Made by a program: the position numbers and the translations under genes. From positions 14,030,001-14,094,000 of the forward strand of contig CM036626.1 of NCBI GenBank assembly GCA_020746105.1: DNA of 64,000 bases, given 5' to 3'. The DNA comes from Trogon surrucura (taxonomy: Eukaryota; Chordata; Aves; Trogoniformes; Trogonidae). The notes under the pieces are model-generated. The model had not been told where the DNA came from. It was given only the letters and a program-made list of their open reading frames with translations, and searched no databases. This document shows, piece by piece, positions 20,551 to 31,500 of the stretch. The first letter of the stretch is position 1. Every line of letters begins with the position of its first letter.

Positions 20551-21700
20551 ACGCGGCGGTCCTCCTGGGGCGTGGGGGGACACACGTCCGCCCTGTCCCG
20601 CCAAGGTGCCAGGTCGCTTCCCAGCGCCACGCGTGGCCCATCCCCACGGGAGCCTTTCCCGCGCCCCGACGGGCGGGGCGCGAAGTTTGGAGGTGACGTC
20701 GGGGGCGGGGCTGGGCAATTCCACCGTGGGGGGGGCGGGGCGGGGCTCCCGTGGTCCCGCCCTCCCCAACTTGCCGCGCCGGGCGCGCGGGGCCGCGCCG
20801 CGACGTACCGACGGTTCTGCTCGGCTCGGCTCGGCGCGGCTCCGCACCGGTCCCACGCGTGAGGGAGGGACAGAGGGAGGGAGGGGCGTGCGGCCCCCCC
20901 CGAGCGGCGGCCCCGGGCCACGGCCCCCTTTGCGGTCGGAGAGGCGTGCAGGTGAGCGCGGCGCCGCGCCGGGACAGCCCCGAGCCGAACCGAGCCGGTC
21001 CGGTCCGTGGGCGAGGGGGGCCGGACCCGCGGTGGGGGCGGGGGGGGGGACGTTGCTGGAATTTGGTACTTCTTGGTCCGGGGCTGCACCTCCCCACTCA
21101 ACTCCTCACGCATCCCCTCCCCTCGCAACCCCGCTGGTCCGGGACACCCCGACGGGACCGGTGCGGTCCCGTGTGCGCCCCGACGGCTGCCCGCCGCCGC
21201 CCCCGCCGGCACGCCGCGTCCCGCAGAGCCCGAGCCCCGACGGGCGCCGCGGGCACGGAGAGATGCCGGGGCCCGGCTCCCCCCGCGCCTCCCTGCTCAT
21301 CCACCTCCCCGGCCCTGCCCCTGCCCCCGTGCAGCCGCCGCGTCCAGCGCGGAGCCCGGAGAGCCGGGACGAGGAGCGGGGGATCTGCCGGGGACCGTCC
21401 CCCCGCCGACCATCCCCTCCCGATCTCCCTGCCCCTCTCTCCCGCAGACCCGCTCCCTTCCCGCTGCCGCATCGCTCCGAGCCGGCCGCAGCCGAGATCT
21501 ATCCTGCGGTGCGCGGTCCGGACTGCACCTCCGCACCCCACCGGGGGCTGGGGGGGCGGGGGGATCCCTCAGCCCTGCCTCTGCCCCAGCTCGGGTGCTC
21601 CTGCGGGCAGCACGGGGCTGGCGCAGCCCCTCCGTCTCCCCGCTGCCTGCACTCGCCAAATCTCGGTCCATCACGGCCCCGGCTGCGTTTGTCCCTCTTC
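20551..21700 (+). promoter_or_regulatory. CAMKV CpG-island promoter and non-coding first exon
   Basis: A very CpG-dense block with no TATA box. A CRE core TGACGTC lies at 20694-20700, as in many activity-regulated neuronal promoters. A good splice donor CGTGCAG|GTGAGC has its exon end at 20951, so the first exon probably spans roughly 20820-20951. The coding exon begins 3 kb downstream with an acceptor (CCCTGCCAG) just before the start codon. Large open frames here are GC artefacts. The exact start site is not visible. Confidence 0.6.
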
Positions 21701-23962
21701 CCGGTACGTCCTTCCCCCGGGATGCAGGGGGGAGATGGCAGCGGGGACCCATCCCCTCCCACGGACACGTCCAGGGCAGCTGCAGGTGGAAACTGAGCCG
21801 GTGACAGAGCGCTGGCCGGTGGCACCCCACGCCGTGGGGCAGAGCCGGGGTTCAGGGGGCTTGGGGGGGCCCGCTGGTGAGGGTTGCACGGCTGCGTCAT
21901 CCCTCCGTGCCGTCCGCACCCAGCCACCCACTTCCCCGCTATTGTCTTACACCCGCTGTTGCTTCTGCTCTCAAATTAGATGCTTCAGCTGGGAGGGGGT
22001 AACTAGCTGTGTGCAGGTGCCAGCGCAACACCCAGCTTCAGCACCCCAGAGAAGAAGCTCTCACCCCTTTTCCCACCCCTTGCTGGGGTGCCCCTGCCAC
22101 AGCGGGGGTACCCTCCTCTGTGGGTCGCAGGTGCTGGCCCTGACGTGGTGCTGGGTGCCAACATCCCTTGCATGGTCCCTTGCTCTGAGCTCCCCTCAGA
22201 TCAGCCTGGGGCAGAGGGAGGGTGCCAGTGCGAGCCCTGTCAGGATGAGTCCCCCACTAAACCAACGGGAACTAATTTTATGAGCACAGATTAGCTGAGC
22301 GCTCACAGAAACAGCAATAAAATCCCGATATATCATCCCACCCAGGTCTCCTTCCCGGCTAATCCTGGCATCACGCCGCCGGCGCTGGCAGCCTGCCCGC
22401 CCTGCCTGCCTGCAACACCGAGCGCGCCGCCACGACAGTGGCTGCCAGGACAGCCCTTGTCCCCCTTGGCCGAGCATGGGGGCACGGCAGAGCCAGCATC
22501 GCATGGCACGGGGACACGGAGCTGCCAGGCAGGACACGTTTCCTGGGGAGGCTGTTGGAGTGAGCAGAGTGTGGGCTGGAAAGAGCATCCCATATGTGCT
22601 CTGCTTTTCTTTTGGGAGTGGGTGCACCCTGAGCGGGACAGATGCTCTTGTCCGGTGTGGGCTTTCCTGGCAGGAGGGTGCCCAGGTGTCATGCAAGCTG
22701 GAAGCACCCATCCCATGGGCATCGCTTGGGCAGGCACAGAGGCAGGTCAGCTGTGAGGCAGGAGGGAGCATCCTCCCACTCCCCAGCTCGCTGCACCTAT
22801 GTCCCACATGGATTTGGGGTCAGTCACCCCAGGGAGCACTTAGGTGCATGCCCTGGGTGCTGCAGGCATGACCACTGTCCTTCCAGGGCCCATGCAATGG
22901 GGCCAGGGCCATGCACCCGCAGGTGGGTCGGCTGCTGCCCGTCCCTGCCCCCTCCAAAGGATGTGCCGCTTTCTGCATCTCCAGCTCCCATTGCCATAGC
23001 AACAGGCTCGGAGCTTGGGTACCCGCGATTCCGGCTCCCGCATCCCGCGCTGCCATCCTGCCCGTGGCCCTCGACGCCAGGCCCCGGGTGCTGCTAGTGC
23101 AGCACAGCAAGGCTGGCATGTTGCAGCGCGGTGGTTTGGAAGCTCTAGCAGCGGACGATGGGTGCCTCCAGTGTCGTGCCAGCATCCTGCCATGGGGTCC
23201 CACTTGGACCTGTACAGGAGAGTTGGGGAGGCCCAGGGAGGTCTGGCTCTTTCTGAAAATAAGATTAGTTGAAACTTCCTCTTGGTAACAGGGTGGGAAA
23301 GGAAAAAAAAAAAAATCGCTTTATATGACTGATTTTTTTGCCAAGAAGCTTTGGGTCTGGTTTTGAAGGGTTCCCAGCAGGAAGGCAAGGGGCAAAACAT
23401 TCTGAAAGGACTGGAGGAGCCGGCACGTGCCGATGCCAGCGTCCTGCCGATAGCAGGAAGGCTGGCACCACTGAACTGAGGTGTCACCCATCCAGGGCTG
23501 CAGTGGAATTGTCAGGGCTGGTGGGGGACGAGTTGCCGAGGCTGGAGTAACTCGCTGCACACATGACAGTGTATGACAGCAGGCAAGCCTCAGCTACAGA
23601 AATGTCATCATGAGGCAAAACCAGACTGAGAATCGGGAAAGGGTCTGTTTGCCTCCGTTCGCTTCTTCAGCGGATGCTCCGGGCTCTGCGTTAGCCCTGG
23701 CTACTTAATAAATCATTAACGACCTGCAAATGGGGGCTGGAGGGGCCGGCTTGCGGCCGCGTCGGCAGCCTGAGCCCCAGCAGAGCGGCCAGACGCCACG
23801 GGGATAGGCACATGGTGGCTTGCGGCACAAGCAGCCGCCGCGCTTCGTCAGGTTTTACGTTAATTAGCGCGGCTCGGTGGGGGGGCTGGTGTGGCTCAAG
23901 GGGGGTTGGCGGTGCCGGGGCGCTCACCGCCTCTCCCTGCCCTGCCAGCACCGGGCCCTGAG
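21701..23962 (+). other. CAMKV first (leader) intron
   Basis: No coding exon seen. The intron holds AT-rich islands at 22225-22345, 23690-23720 and 23850-23880, and an X-box-like site at 22990-23003. It also has an isolated TTCAGCACC at 22037-22045 that matches only the left half of a REST/RE1 site. The 3' end of the intron is a standard acceptor at about 23949. Confidence 0.5.
22990..23003. promoter_or_regulatory. RFX X-box-like palindrome in the CAMKV leader intron
   Basis: ATTGCCATAGCAAC differs at two positions from GTTGCCATGGCAAC. Both half-sites keep the core spacing of two bases. Confidence 0.5.
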
Positions 23963-26900
23963 ATGCCGTTTGGCTGCGTGACGCTGGGAGACAAGAAAGA
24001 TTATAACCAGCCGTCCGAGGTGACCGACAGATATGACCTGGGACAGGTCATCAAAACGTGAGTTGGTCCCTCCCCGGCCCCGGGGGTGCCCCGGGGACCC
24101 CAAATGCCTGTGTATCCCCGGGCTGAGGAGTGGCACGAAGCTGCCCACGGGGGGCTTTCGGGTGGCCGGTCCCCGGCTGGGACGGGCAGGGCACATTTCG
24201 GGGTGGCTGCCCCCTAATTAATCCCTCTCGCGCGGGGGTATTCAGCGGCGGCTCCGAGGAGGACAGCGAGCCGGGCGGCTCCCCGTGTCTCTCCCTCCTC
24301 CCCGCAAGCTCCGCCGGGATTGCAGCAATTCCGCACGATCCCGGCTCCCCCCAGTGCTCCGGGAAGCAGGAGGGCTCTGCTCCGGCAAAGGAAAAGGCAG
24401 GTGGCATTTGAAGGGGGGGAGTAGAGTGCTGCTGCTTCCCCCCAACTTTTATTGCCGTGCTGGGGGAGCCATTAGGAAATGCTCCACAAAATGAAGCCCT
24501 TAGACCTGCTGAGACCCCGAAATACGCAACAGAATTTTTTTTCTATCAGCCTCCAAAACGCCGGGACAGCTTGGCTGTGGGTCATACCTGGTGAGGTGAT
24601 GCTGAGTGGCAGTGGGGATCTTTTTGGAAGCTCTCTGAGCTTTGCTCCGTCCTCTGAGCAGCCCATCCCAAAGCCCACGGGTCTCCCTGTTCCCCTGAAC
24701 CCGGGGCAGCTGCCACGAGGATTTCGGTGCAGCTGAGGCGGGGGGATTGGAAAGCTAAAGGCTTTGCCAGAGTGATGCTGGGGTCTCTCCCACAGTTCTG
24801 GCCAGGCCGATGGGCTGGAGTGCCATTAATAATAGAACAGAGATATTGCAGCATCCCCAGGCAGCCAGCACGTCTCCCCTTCTTTCTTCTTGACCGCGGC
24901 ACTGACATTTATGTTGGGGCATGCTGCTGTTCCACCTCAGCACGACTGGCTTTGTAGTGGGTCCTACCCCAGCTGCCGTGGAGAGGGGCCTTTTTAATCA
25001 GCAATTTTTCCTCCTTCCCTATCAATTTGCTTATTCTGTGTTGATTCCTTCTTGCTGCCTTTTTTTTTCCATACTGCTCTGGAGACATTTTTGGCCACAG
25101 CTTCCTTCTGTCAATGTGGCGTCTGTGGCATCTCCCCTTGCTGCTGGGATTGGGGCAGGGGGGTGTCCTGGTGGTCCTGAGGACCACTTGAGCACCTCGA
25201 GATCAGTGATCCTCAGAGGGGTGACGGCTGTGGGTGCCCTTGCAGGGAGGAGTTCTGTGAAATCTTCCGGGCAAAGGAGAAGACAACGGGAAAGTTGTAC
25301 ACCTGCAAGAAGTTTCTGAAGCGGGACGGGCGGAAAGTGCGGAAGGCAGCCAAAAACGAGATCATCATCCTCAAAATGTGAGGGCCAGGGCTGGCAGGGA
25401 GCTCCAGTGCCACTGGGCAAAGCTGGGACCCCCACCCATGCCCCTGCCTCTCCGCAGGGTGAAGCACCCCAACATCCTGCAGCTGGTGGATGTCTACATC
25501 ACCCGCAAAGAGTATTTCATCTTCCTGGAGCTGTAAGTTTGGGGGGTGCAGGGGGGCTGGCCGGGGCTGCCCCGACTGTGGCAGGGTGGTGTCTTGGCAG
25601 AGCTGCTGTTGACAGGGCCACTGGCCGGGAGGTCTTCGACTGGATCCTGGACCAGGGTTACTACTCGGAGAAGGACACCAGCAACGTCATCCGGCAGGTG
25701 CTGGAGGCCGTCGCCTACCTTCACTCACTCAAAATCGTCCACAGGAACCTCAAGGTGAGTGGCGGGGATGCATTGGGAGCACTCATGGGTGCTGTGTGCC
25801 CCCCATCCTGGCACTCATGGCCCCTGTGCTGGCAGCTGGAGAACCTGGTGTACTATAATCGCCTGAAGAACTCCAAGATCGTCATCAGCGACTTCCACCT
25901 GGCCAAGCTGGAGAATGGGCTCATCAAGGAGCCCTGCGGCACCCCTGAGTACCTGGGTGGGTGAGAGCCAGCCGGGCAGGCACACAGGAGTGGGTGGCAC
26001 TGCTGGGGTCCCAGCAGTGCCCTGGTGCTCCCTGCCACTCCGGGAACTGCTCCTGGGGGCTCCCATTGGGTCCTCCCGATGGTCATGGCTGCTCCCAGCG
26101 GGTCCCTCCTGCTCCCCATGCGTCCCTCCTCCTCCCCGTCACCCCGAGGCTGATCCTCATGCTCCTGATGGGTCCCTTCTGCTCCCCATTACCCCAGGGC
26201 TGATCTTGGCTGCTCCTGATGGGTCCCTCCCACTCCCCATCACCCTGGGGGCTCAGGGCTGGGGGCTGGGGACCCCGGGGCAGGGTTGCTCTCCTGTTCC
26301 CCACAGCTCCAGAGGTGGTGGGGCGGCAGCGATACGGGCGGCCAGTGGACTGCTGGGCCATCGGCGTCATCATGTACATCCTGTGAGTGCAAGGCAAGGG
26401 CCAGGGCGGCTGTGGGGGGCCAGGGCTGGGGGCCGGGCTGAGCCCCCTGCCCCATCCCACAGCCTCTCGGGGAACCCCCCCTTCTACGAGGAGGCAGATG
26501 AAGATGACTACGAGAACCATGACAAGAACCTCTTCCGCAAAATCCTGGCTGGGGACTATGAGTTCGACCCGCCATACTGGGATGACATCTCGCAGGCGGG
26601 TGAGCTCCACACCAGGCGGGGGGACACACAAGGTCTCACATTGTCCTCCCAGTGCTGACTTCCCCCCACTGTGCCCCCAGCCAAGGAACTTGTGACGCGC
26701 CTGATGGAGGTGGAGCAGGACCAGCGTATCACAGCGGAGGAGGCCATCTCCCACGAGTGGTGAGGGGTGGCGGAGGTGGACAGGGAGCTGGAGGGGCTGG
26801 TGGGGACCGTTCATCCATTCCTGTTTCCCCAGGATCTCTGGCAACGCTGCATCTGACAAGAACATCAAGGATGGTGTATGCGCCCAGATCGAGAAGAACT

Positions 26901-27430
26901 TCGCTCGGGCTAAGTGGAAGGTGGGTGGTGGTGCCCTGTGCCTCAGTTTCCCCTTTCAGCCAAGCTCATTCCCCTGTCACAGGGCGAGTGTCCTGCCAGC
27001 CCCGGTGACCTCACTAGCACCCTGCAGGCATCGCCAGTGGGGGACCCAGTGAGGAGATGGTGGTCAGGGCAGTGCCCAAGCCCCACGGCCTGCACCTTTT
27101 ACCCCACAGAAAGCCGTGCGAGTGACCACCCTCATGAAACGCCTGCGGGCACCCGAGCAGACTGAGACAGCCTCGGCGCCAGCTCCCACTGCTGCTGCCA
27201 CCGCTGCCACCGCCGCCACGGACACTGCAGCCCCCGCAGCCCCCACCACACCGCCCGCTGCCGAGCAGCCCCTGGCCCCCAGCACGCCGCCTGCTACCAC
27301 GTGTAATGGGGACGGGGCTGCCACCGCTGCTGCCACCGCTGCTGCCACCACCACTGAGGAAACCACCGAGGCCCCCAGCGAGGCCACCACTGAGGCCCCC
27401 AGCGAGGCCCCCAGCGAGTCCACTGGCTGA
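23963..27430 (+). CDS. CAMKV: CaM kinase-like vesicle-associated pseudokinase
   Basis: Ten coding exons join in phase: 23963-24057, 25246-25377, 25458-25532, 25616-25754, 25836-25956, 26307-26382, 26463-26599, 26681-26759, 26833-26920, 27110-27430, giving 420 residues (human ~500). The N-terminus MPFGCVTLGDKKDYNQPSEV fixes the start and identity. CAMKV is a brain-specific, vesicle-associated protein that binds calmodulin and supports dendritic spines. Dead-kinase marks are visible: no glycine-rich loop (LGQVIKTEEFCEIF), HRN instead of HRD at 143-145, and DFH instead of DFG at 166-168. The APE region (GTPEYLAPEVVGRQRYGRP) and ISHEWISGNAA are kept. The basic segment AKWKKAVRVTTLMKRLRAPE near 305-325 fits the calmodulin-binding region. 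The tail is low-complexity Ala/Thr/Pro ending in EAPSE repeats, shorter than in human and without its long TPATDGS array. Confidence 0.96.
26050..26250. repeat. Tandem repeat in a CAMKV intron
   Basis: About three to four diverged copies of a ~50-base unit with the core TGATGGGTCCCTTCTGCTCC and CCCCATCACCC. It lies between the coding exons ending at 25956 and starting at 26307 and is purely intronic. Confidence 0.7.
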
Positions 27431-28115
27431 GCGGTGGTGGTTCCCGTGCCCCCCCCTCCCTGTACATAGCTCCCGGCATGGTCCTCTCTGCATCCCCGCC
27501 TGCACCCCCTTTTCTACGTGCCCCGACGGAGAGCCGGCCGCGGGGCAGAGCCCTGCATGGAGCCCGTCGTCCCTGGCCCCCCTTGGCCCCTCCCGGCCCC
27601 CTTGGTGGCTTTGCCGGTCGGTCTGCCCCGTCTCCACCACCGCTCTCTCAGTCTGTCCCCCGCTGCCGCCGTCCCCCACCCTGGGGATGCCCAGAGATAC
27701 AGGGCAGCCCCTCTCCCGGCAGCACGCCCTTCAGAACTGGGGGGGTGTCACGTGGGGCCCCCCAAGACACGTGCAGGACCGCAGGTGGGGCCATGTGGGA
27801 CGGAGGAGGGGACCCAAGTGGGCAGAGCACCTGGCACCCGCTCTCCAACCTGGGGCCCTGAGGGTGGGGGGCCGCATTGTGGGGGGCCCCCTTGCTCGGG
27901 TGCAGCTACGCAGCCCCCGTGTGTCATGTCTGGAGGATCCTAAATGCCCACTCCGTGCCCTCCCCCCCTGGCCGGGTCCCTGCTTCCCTCCCTCGCAGCT
28001 GCATGCCTGCAGGGTCAGCCCTGCGTGTGGCTGGGTGCCCCACGTGCCCACGCCCCCACCCCCGTCGTCGTCCCCACTGTATCTCTGGCAAATAAAGACC
28101 CCGCTGAGGACAAAC
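27431..28115 (+). terminator. CAMKV 3' UTR and polyadenylation signal
   Basis: Canonical AATAAA at 28091-28096, about 660 bases after the stop codon. The TRAIP promoter begins almost at once downstream. Confidence 0.85.
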
Positions 28116-28149
28116 TGAGACAGCACCAGCGCCGTCTGCCCTGTCTCTC

Positions 28150-28565
28150 TGTGGGTGCCGGCAGCCCGCCTGGCGGGCCGGCGGCACGTGGCGCGGTTCT
28201 CGCCGGGGCAGCGGCGCCCTGTGACAGCTCGTCCCGGCGCCCCCATCCCCGCGGGAAGGAGCTGCGCTGCCCCGCTGCCGGCGTTGGGCTTCGGCACACA
28301 CGGGGAAACCCCGCGGCGGCGCGACCCCGCCCGCGAGACGCGCCCCCCTCAGGCTCCGCCCCCAGGGACACGCCCCCTGCTCGGGCTCCGCCCCTGCCTC
28401 TGGGGCGCGGGGCGGGCGGGGGTCAGGCGTTGGCGCCGTGAGGCCCCTTCCGGCCCGGGCCGGAAGCGGCAGTCGGGCGGCCGTATTTGAATCGCAGGGC
28501 TCCGCGCGGCTGTTCCGGTCCCGGGGCCGCGCGCGGCCCGGCCGCCGCCCCGCCGCGCCGCCGCC
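28150..28565 (+). promoter_or_regulatory. TRAIP CpG-island promoter with E2F-, ETS- and CHR-like elements
   Basis: CpG-dense and TATA-less. From left to right: an E2F-like TTGGCGCC at 28430-28437; a perfect 20-base palindrome at 28447-28466 made of two head-to-head ETS sites (CTTCCGG / CCGGAAG); and GGGCGG at 28475-28480 followed after five bases by TTTGAA at 28486-28491, which resembles a CDE/CHR pair. CHR (TTTGAA) elements bind MuvB/DREAM and give G2/M-restricted expression. This fits the known cell-cycle expression of TRAIP. Confidence 0.6.
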
Positions 28566-31500
28566 ATGCCCATCCGCGCGCACTGCACCATCTGCTCCGA
28601 CTTCTTCGACAACGAGCGGGACGTGGCCGCCGTGCACTGCGGGCACACCTTCCACCACGCCTGGTGAGCGCCCCGCCCCGCCGGCTGCCGCCCCGCCGCC
28701 CTCCTGGTGGGGGCGGCAGGACCCGGCTCGGGCTGCTCCCTCCTCTCCTCCCGGTGGGCTGCGGGTGCCGGCTGCGCTGCCGAGGGCCGCCTCGTCCCCG
28801 TGAGCGGCTCGGCCTTGTGGGGGTCGAGAGGAGCTGCCGGGGCCGCGCTGTGGCTCCTCTGGCCTCCCGCCTCCGGGAGGGCCGGTGCCAGGAGGCTGCT
28901 CCTGCACAGGGTGTTTATCCCGAGCGAGCGCAGCCTCCCAGGCAATTTCGTGCTTCTGCAAGTGCTTGTGTCTGGAGGGAACGGTTCTTCTGGGGAAATA
29001 AATTCTGTGCGTGGGGAGGGAGCGGGTGTTGCCTTCTCTGGCCAGATAACTTGGAGAGGGAACGGCGCTCGTGGGTGCAGCGGTCACCTCTTAACCAGAG
29101 GCACAACTCGGGCTCGCTCTCCTCTGACAGCCGACGGAGGAGGGAGAGCTTCCAAGAGTAACCTGCCAGCTCCAGGTTGTTACCCTGCTCCAAAAATAAA
29201 CCGTTCAGAGTGTGGTGTGACGGCTTGGTTGCGAAATGCATTAGTAGCTCTCCTGAGGAGCGTGACAGGTTTGCATTCATCATCTCCGAGCAGAGACTCG
29301 CCCGTTCTCACTCACTCCGCAGATGCGTGCTCATTGTCAGTGACCAAACTGGATTTTCTTGGCTGTCGTATCCTGATATAGCAGCTCTTGTGCTGCTCTG
29401 CGTGTGGATCCGTTTGCTCCCGCGAAGCTACAGTTGTTCAAAGTCTCTCTCCCAGGGAGATCTGAGCTCTGTGAGAACTCTGATAAAGATAAGCTCATAC
29501 GCTAAATTCAGCTGGGAATTGTCTTGGAGGCGAAAGGAGAGTGCACGTGCTGGAACACAGCGTTCCCGTTAGCTGCACCTCTGGACTAAATGCGTTTCTA
29601 TCTAGTTTGTGAAAAGGAGTCGCATCCTGCTGTCTCCTGGTGAGTTGGAGGGTGGCCCCTGGGAGCAGTGCTCCTGGATTTTAAAGATTTATTGTATGCT
29701 TTCTCTTCCTTTCTCAGTCTCATCCAGTGGTTTGACACAGCACCAAGCCGGACTTGCCCACAGTGCAGAATCCAGGTAAAACCATCACCTCTGTACGTCT
29801 GTGTATTTCTGTGGCATGATGCTCTGCTACACAGCACCATGATCTGGGCCTGTGGTATGAATCAGAGAAAAGAGGGTTGACTTCCCTCAACCACCCCTCT
29901 GATCGGACCCTTCTCTAGGAAGCGTCTCTGGGTTTTTGTGCCTTTTATTTAGGCCGAGTATGCATTGGCATAATGATGAAAAGGGCTGGAAGGGGCTAAT
30001 CAGGACCTCAGAGTTGCATTTCTAGAGTACTCTGCTGCTCCCCATCAGGTGCGCAGCTGGTTCTGCTGCACGTGGTCATTACAATCAAGTCCTTGCTTTG
30101 CAATGCTTGGCACTTGGCTGGGAAAAGTAAAGGCTGGGGTGGAGGGAAAGATGTGCTCTGCTTCTAAGATGGGAAGCCAAGGCTTGGGGAATCAGTGGCT
30201 TAGCTGGAACCTGAACTACTTTGAAGTCCCTTGTGTCATCAGCCTTGTTGCTGCCGGTAGGTCTTGGTGTGTAGCGGCTGCAGGAGCTGTTGCCTCGCGC
30301 TCAGGTGTAGGGTTTTACCCAGATGCAGCTTGGGCTTGTTCTGTGTTCGTGCTTCTTTCTTCCTCTCAAGGTCTTGGCCCTTGTTCCTTCCTTGACTTGT
30401 TGATTCCCTCTGTTCTTTGCTGCCTCTTACATCTCTGGGTTACCATGGAGTTATCGCGAAATAACATCTTATGTAGCAGTAACTATGCAATTAGCTGGTG
30501 TCATGACTGTATATAATACTTAAAACACAAAGCTGTAACTGCATGGGGGAGGTGTGGAGAGCTATCAAATTCAATTACAGCACCTTCTGCCTGCAGAAAG
30601 CAGCACGTACTTCTGTCTTAGGATTTGGCATCATGTTAGCTCAGCGTCAGCTGCTTGGGCCTTAGCTGCCAGAGAACAGACTGCACTTGATTCAGAAATG
30701 TCTGAATCTTTCTGGTGCGGCTCAGGAGCTTGCCTGGAGTCACGCTCCGAAAACTGAGTTTGGGGGGAGGGTCTTGCTGCTGTGCTGATGAGCCAAAGCA
30801 GAGCATCGTCACTAATGGTGTCGAGCACGTGATCTGATTTGCCTTTCACGGCCTTGTCACGAGATGATATCTTCTCCTCCTCCACCTGTCTTCCATATCC
30901 GTCATGTTTCCATATTTGTGCCCATCAACCTCTTTTGTCTCCTGTGTTTAGGTCGGCAAAAGGCACATCATCAGTAAGCTGTTTTTTGATGTTGCCCTGG
31001 AGGAGCAGACAGCACCAGATGCAGAGACTTTGCAGGTAATTTGACTGGGTGGCTCATCTTTTGTGTGATGCTTCAGCATCTTGGAAGTGTGTTGTGGGCT
31101 GCTGGTCCTCTGTCAACAGCTACCTCCCAAGCTGGTGCTCTCTGTGCTGTGTCCTCTTTCAGACCCAGGGCACATCAGTGTCTCCTGCCTGTCTTCTCCT
31201 CCTCTTGGTCCTTGCCCAGGCTCAGCTCTTTTGTAAAGAAATCTTCATGGGTTAGAGTTTCCTCTCACCAAATCCCATGTGGTGACTTGGGGAAGTCTTG
31301 TGTACTTCACTGCTCTTCCTTCTGGTTCTCGCCTTACCTGGAAACCTGAAGCAGCATCAGATAAACATCTAACTGCTGCTTTTCCCTTGCGTCTCAAAGC
31401 ATTGGCGATGAGGCTACAGAGCTTTGCCCAAAACCAGGAGAAGGGAAATCCCAAATGCAAGGAACTGCTGCCAGTGCCTGCAGCTTGGCTATGTGTGAGC

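Noticed and set aside
22037..22045. REST/RE1 site in the CAMKV leader intron
   Set aside because: Only the left half TTCAGCACC is present; the following bases (CCAGAGAAGAAG) do not match the right half at any accepted spacing.
20606..22283. Very long plus-strand open frames (up to 510 codons) across the CAMKV CpG island
   Set aside because: Pro/Arg/Gly/Ala-rich in all frames, overlapping each other, with no recognisable family. High GC removes stop codons; the stretch fits a promoter and a leader intron.
27924..29087. 387-codon minus-strand open frame over the CAMKV 3' UTR and TRAIP exon 1
   Set aside because: It covers a polyadenylation signal, a promoter and a real exon on the other strand, and its composition is that of CpG-island DNA.
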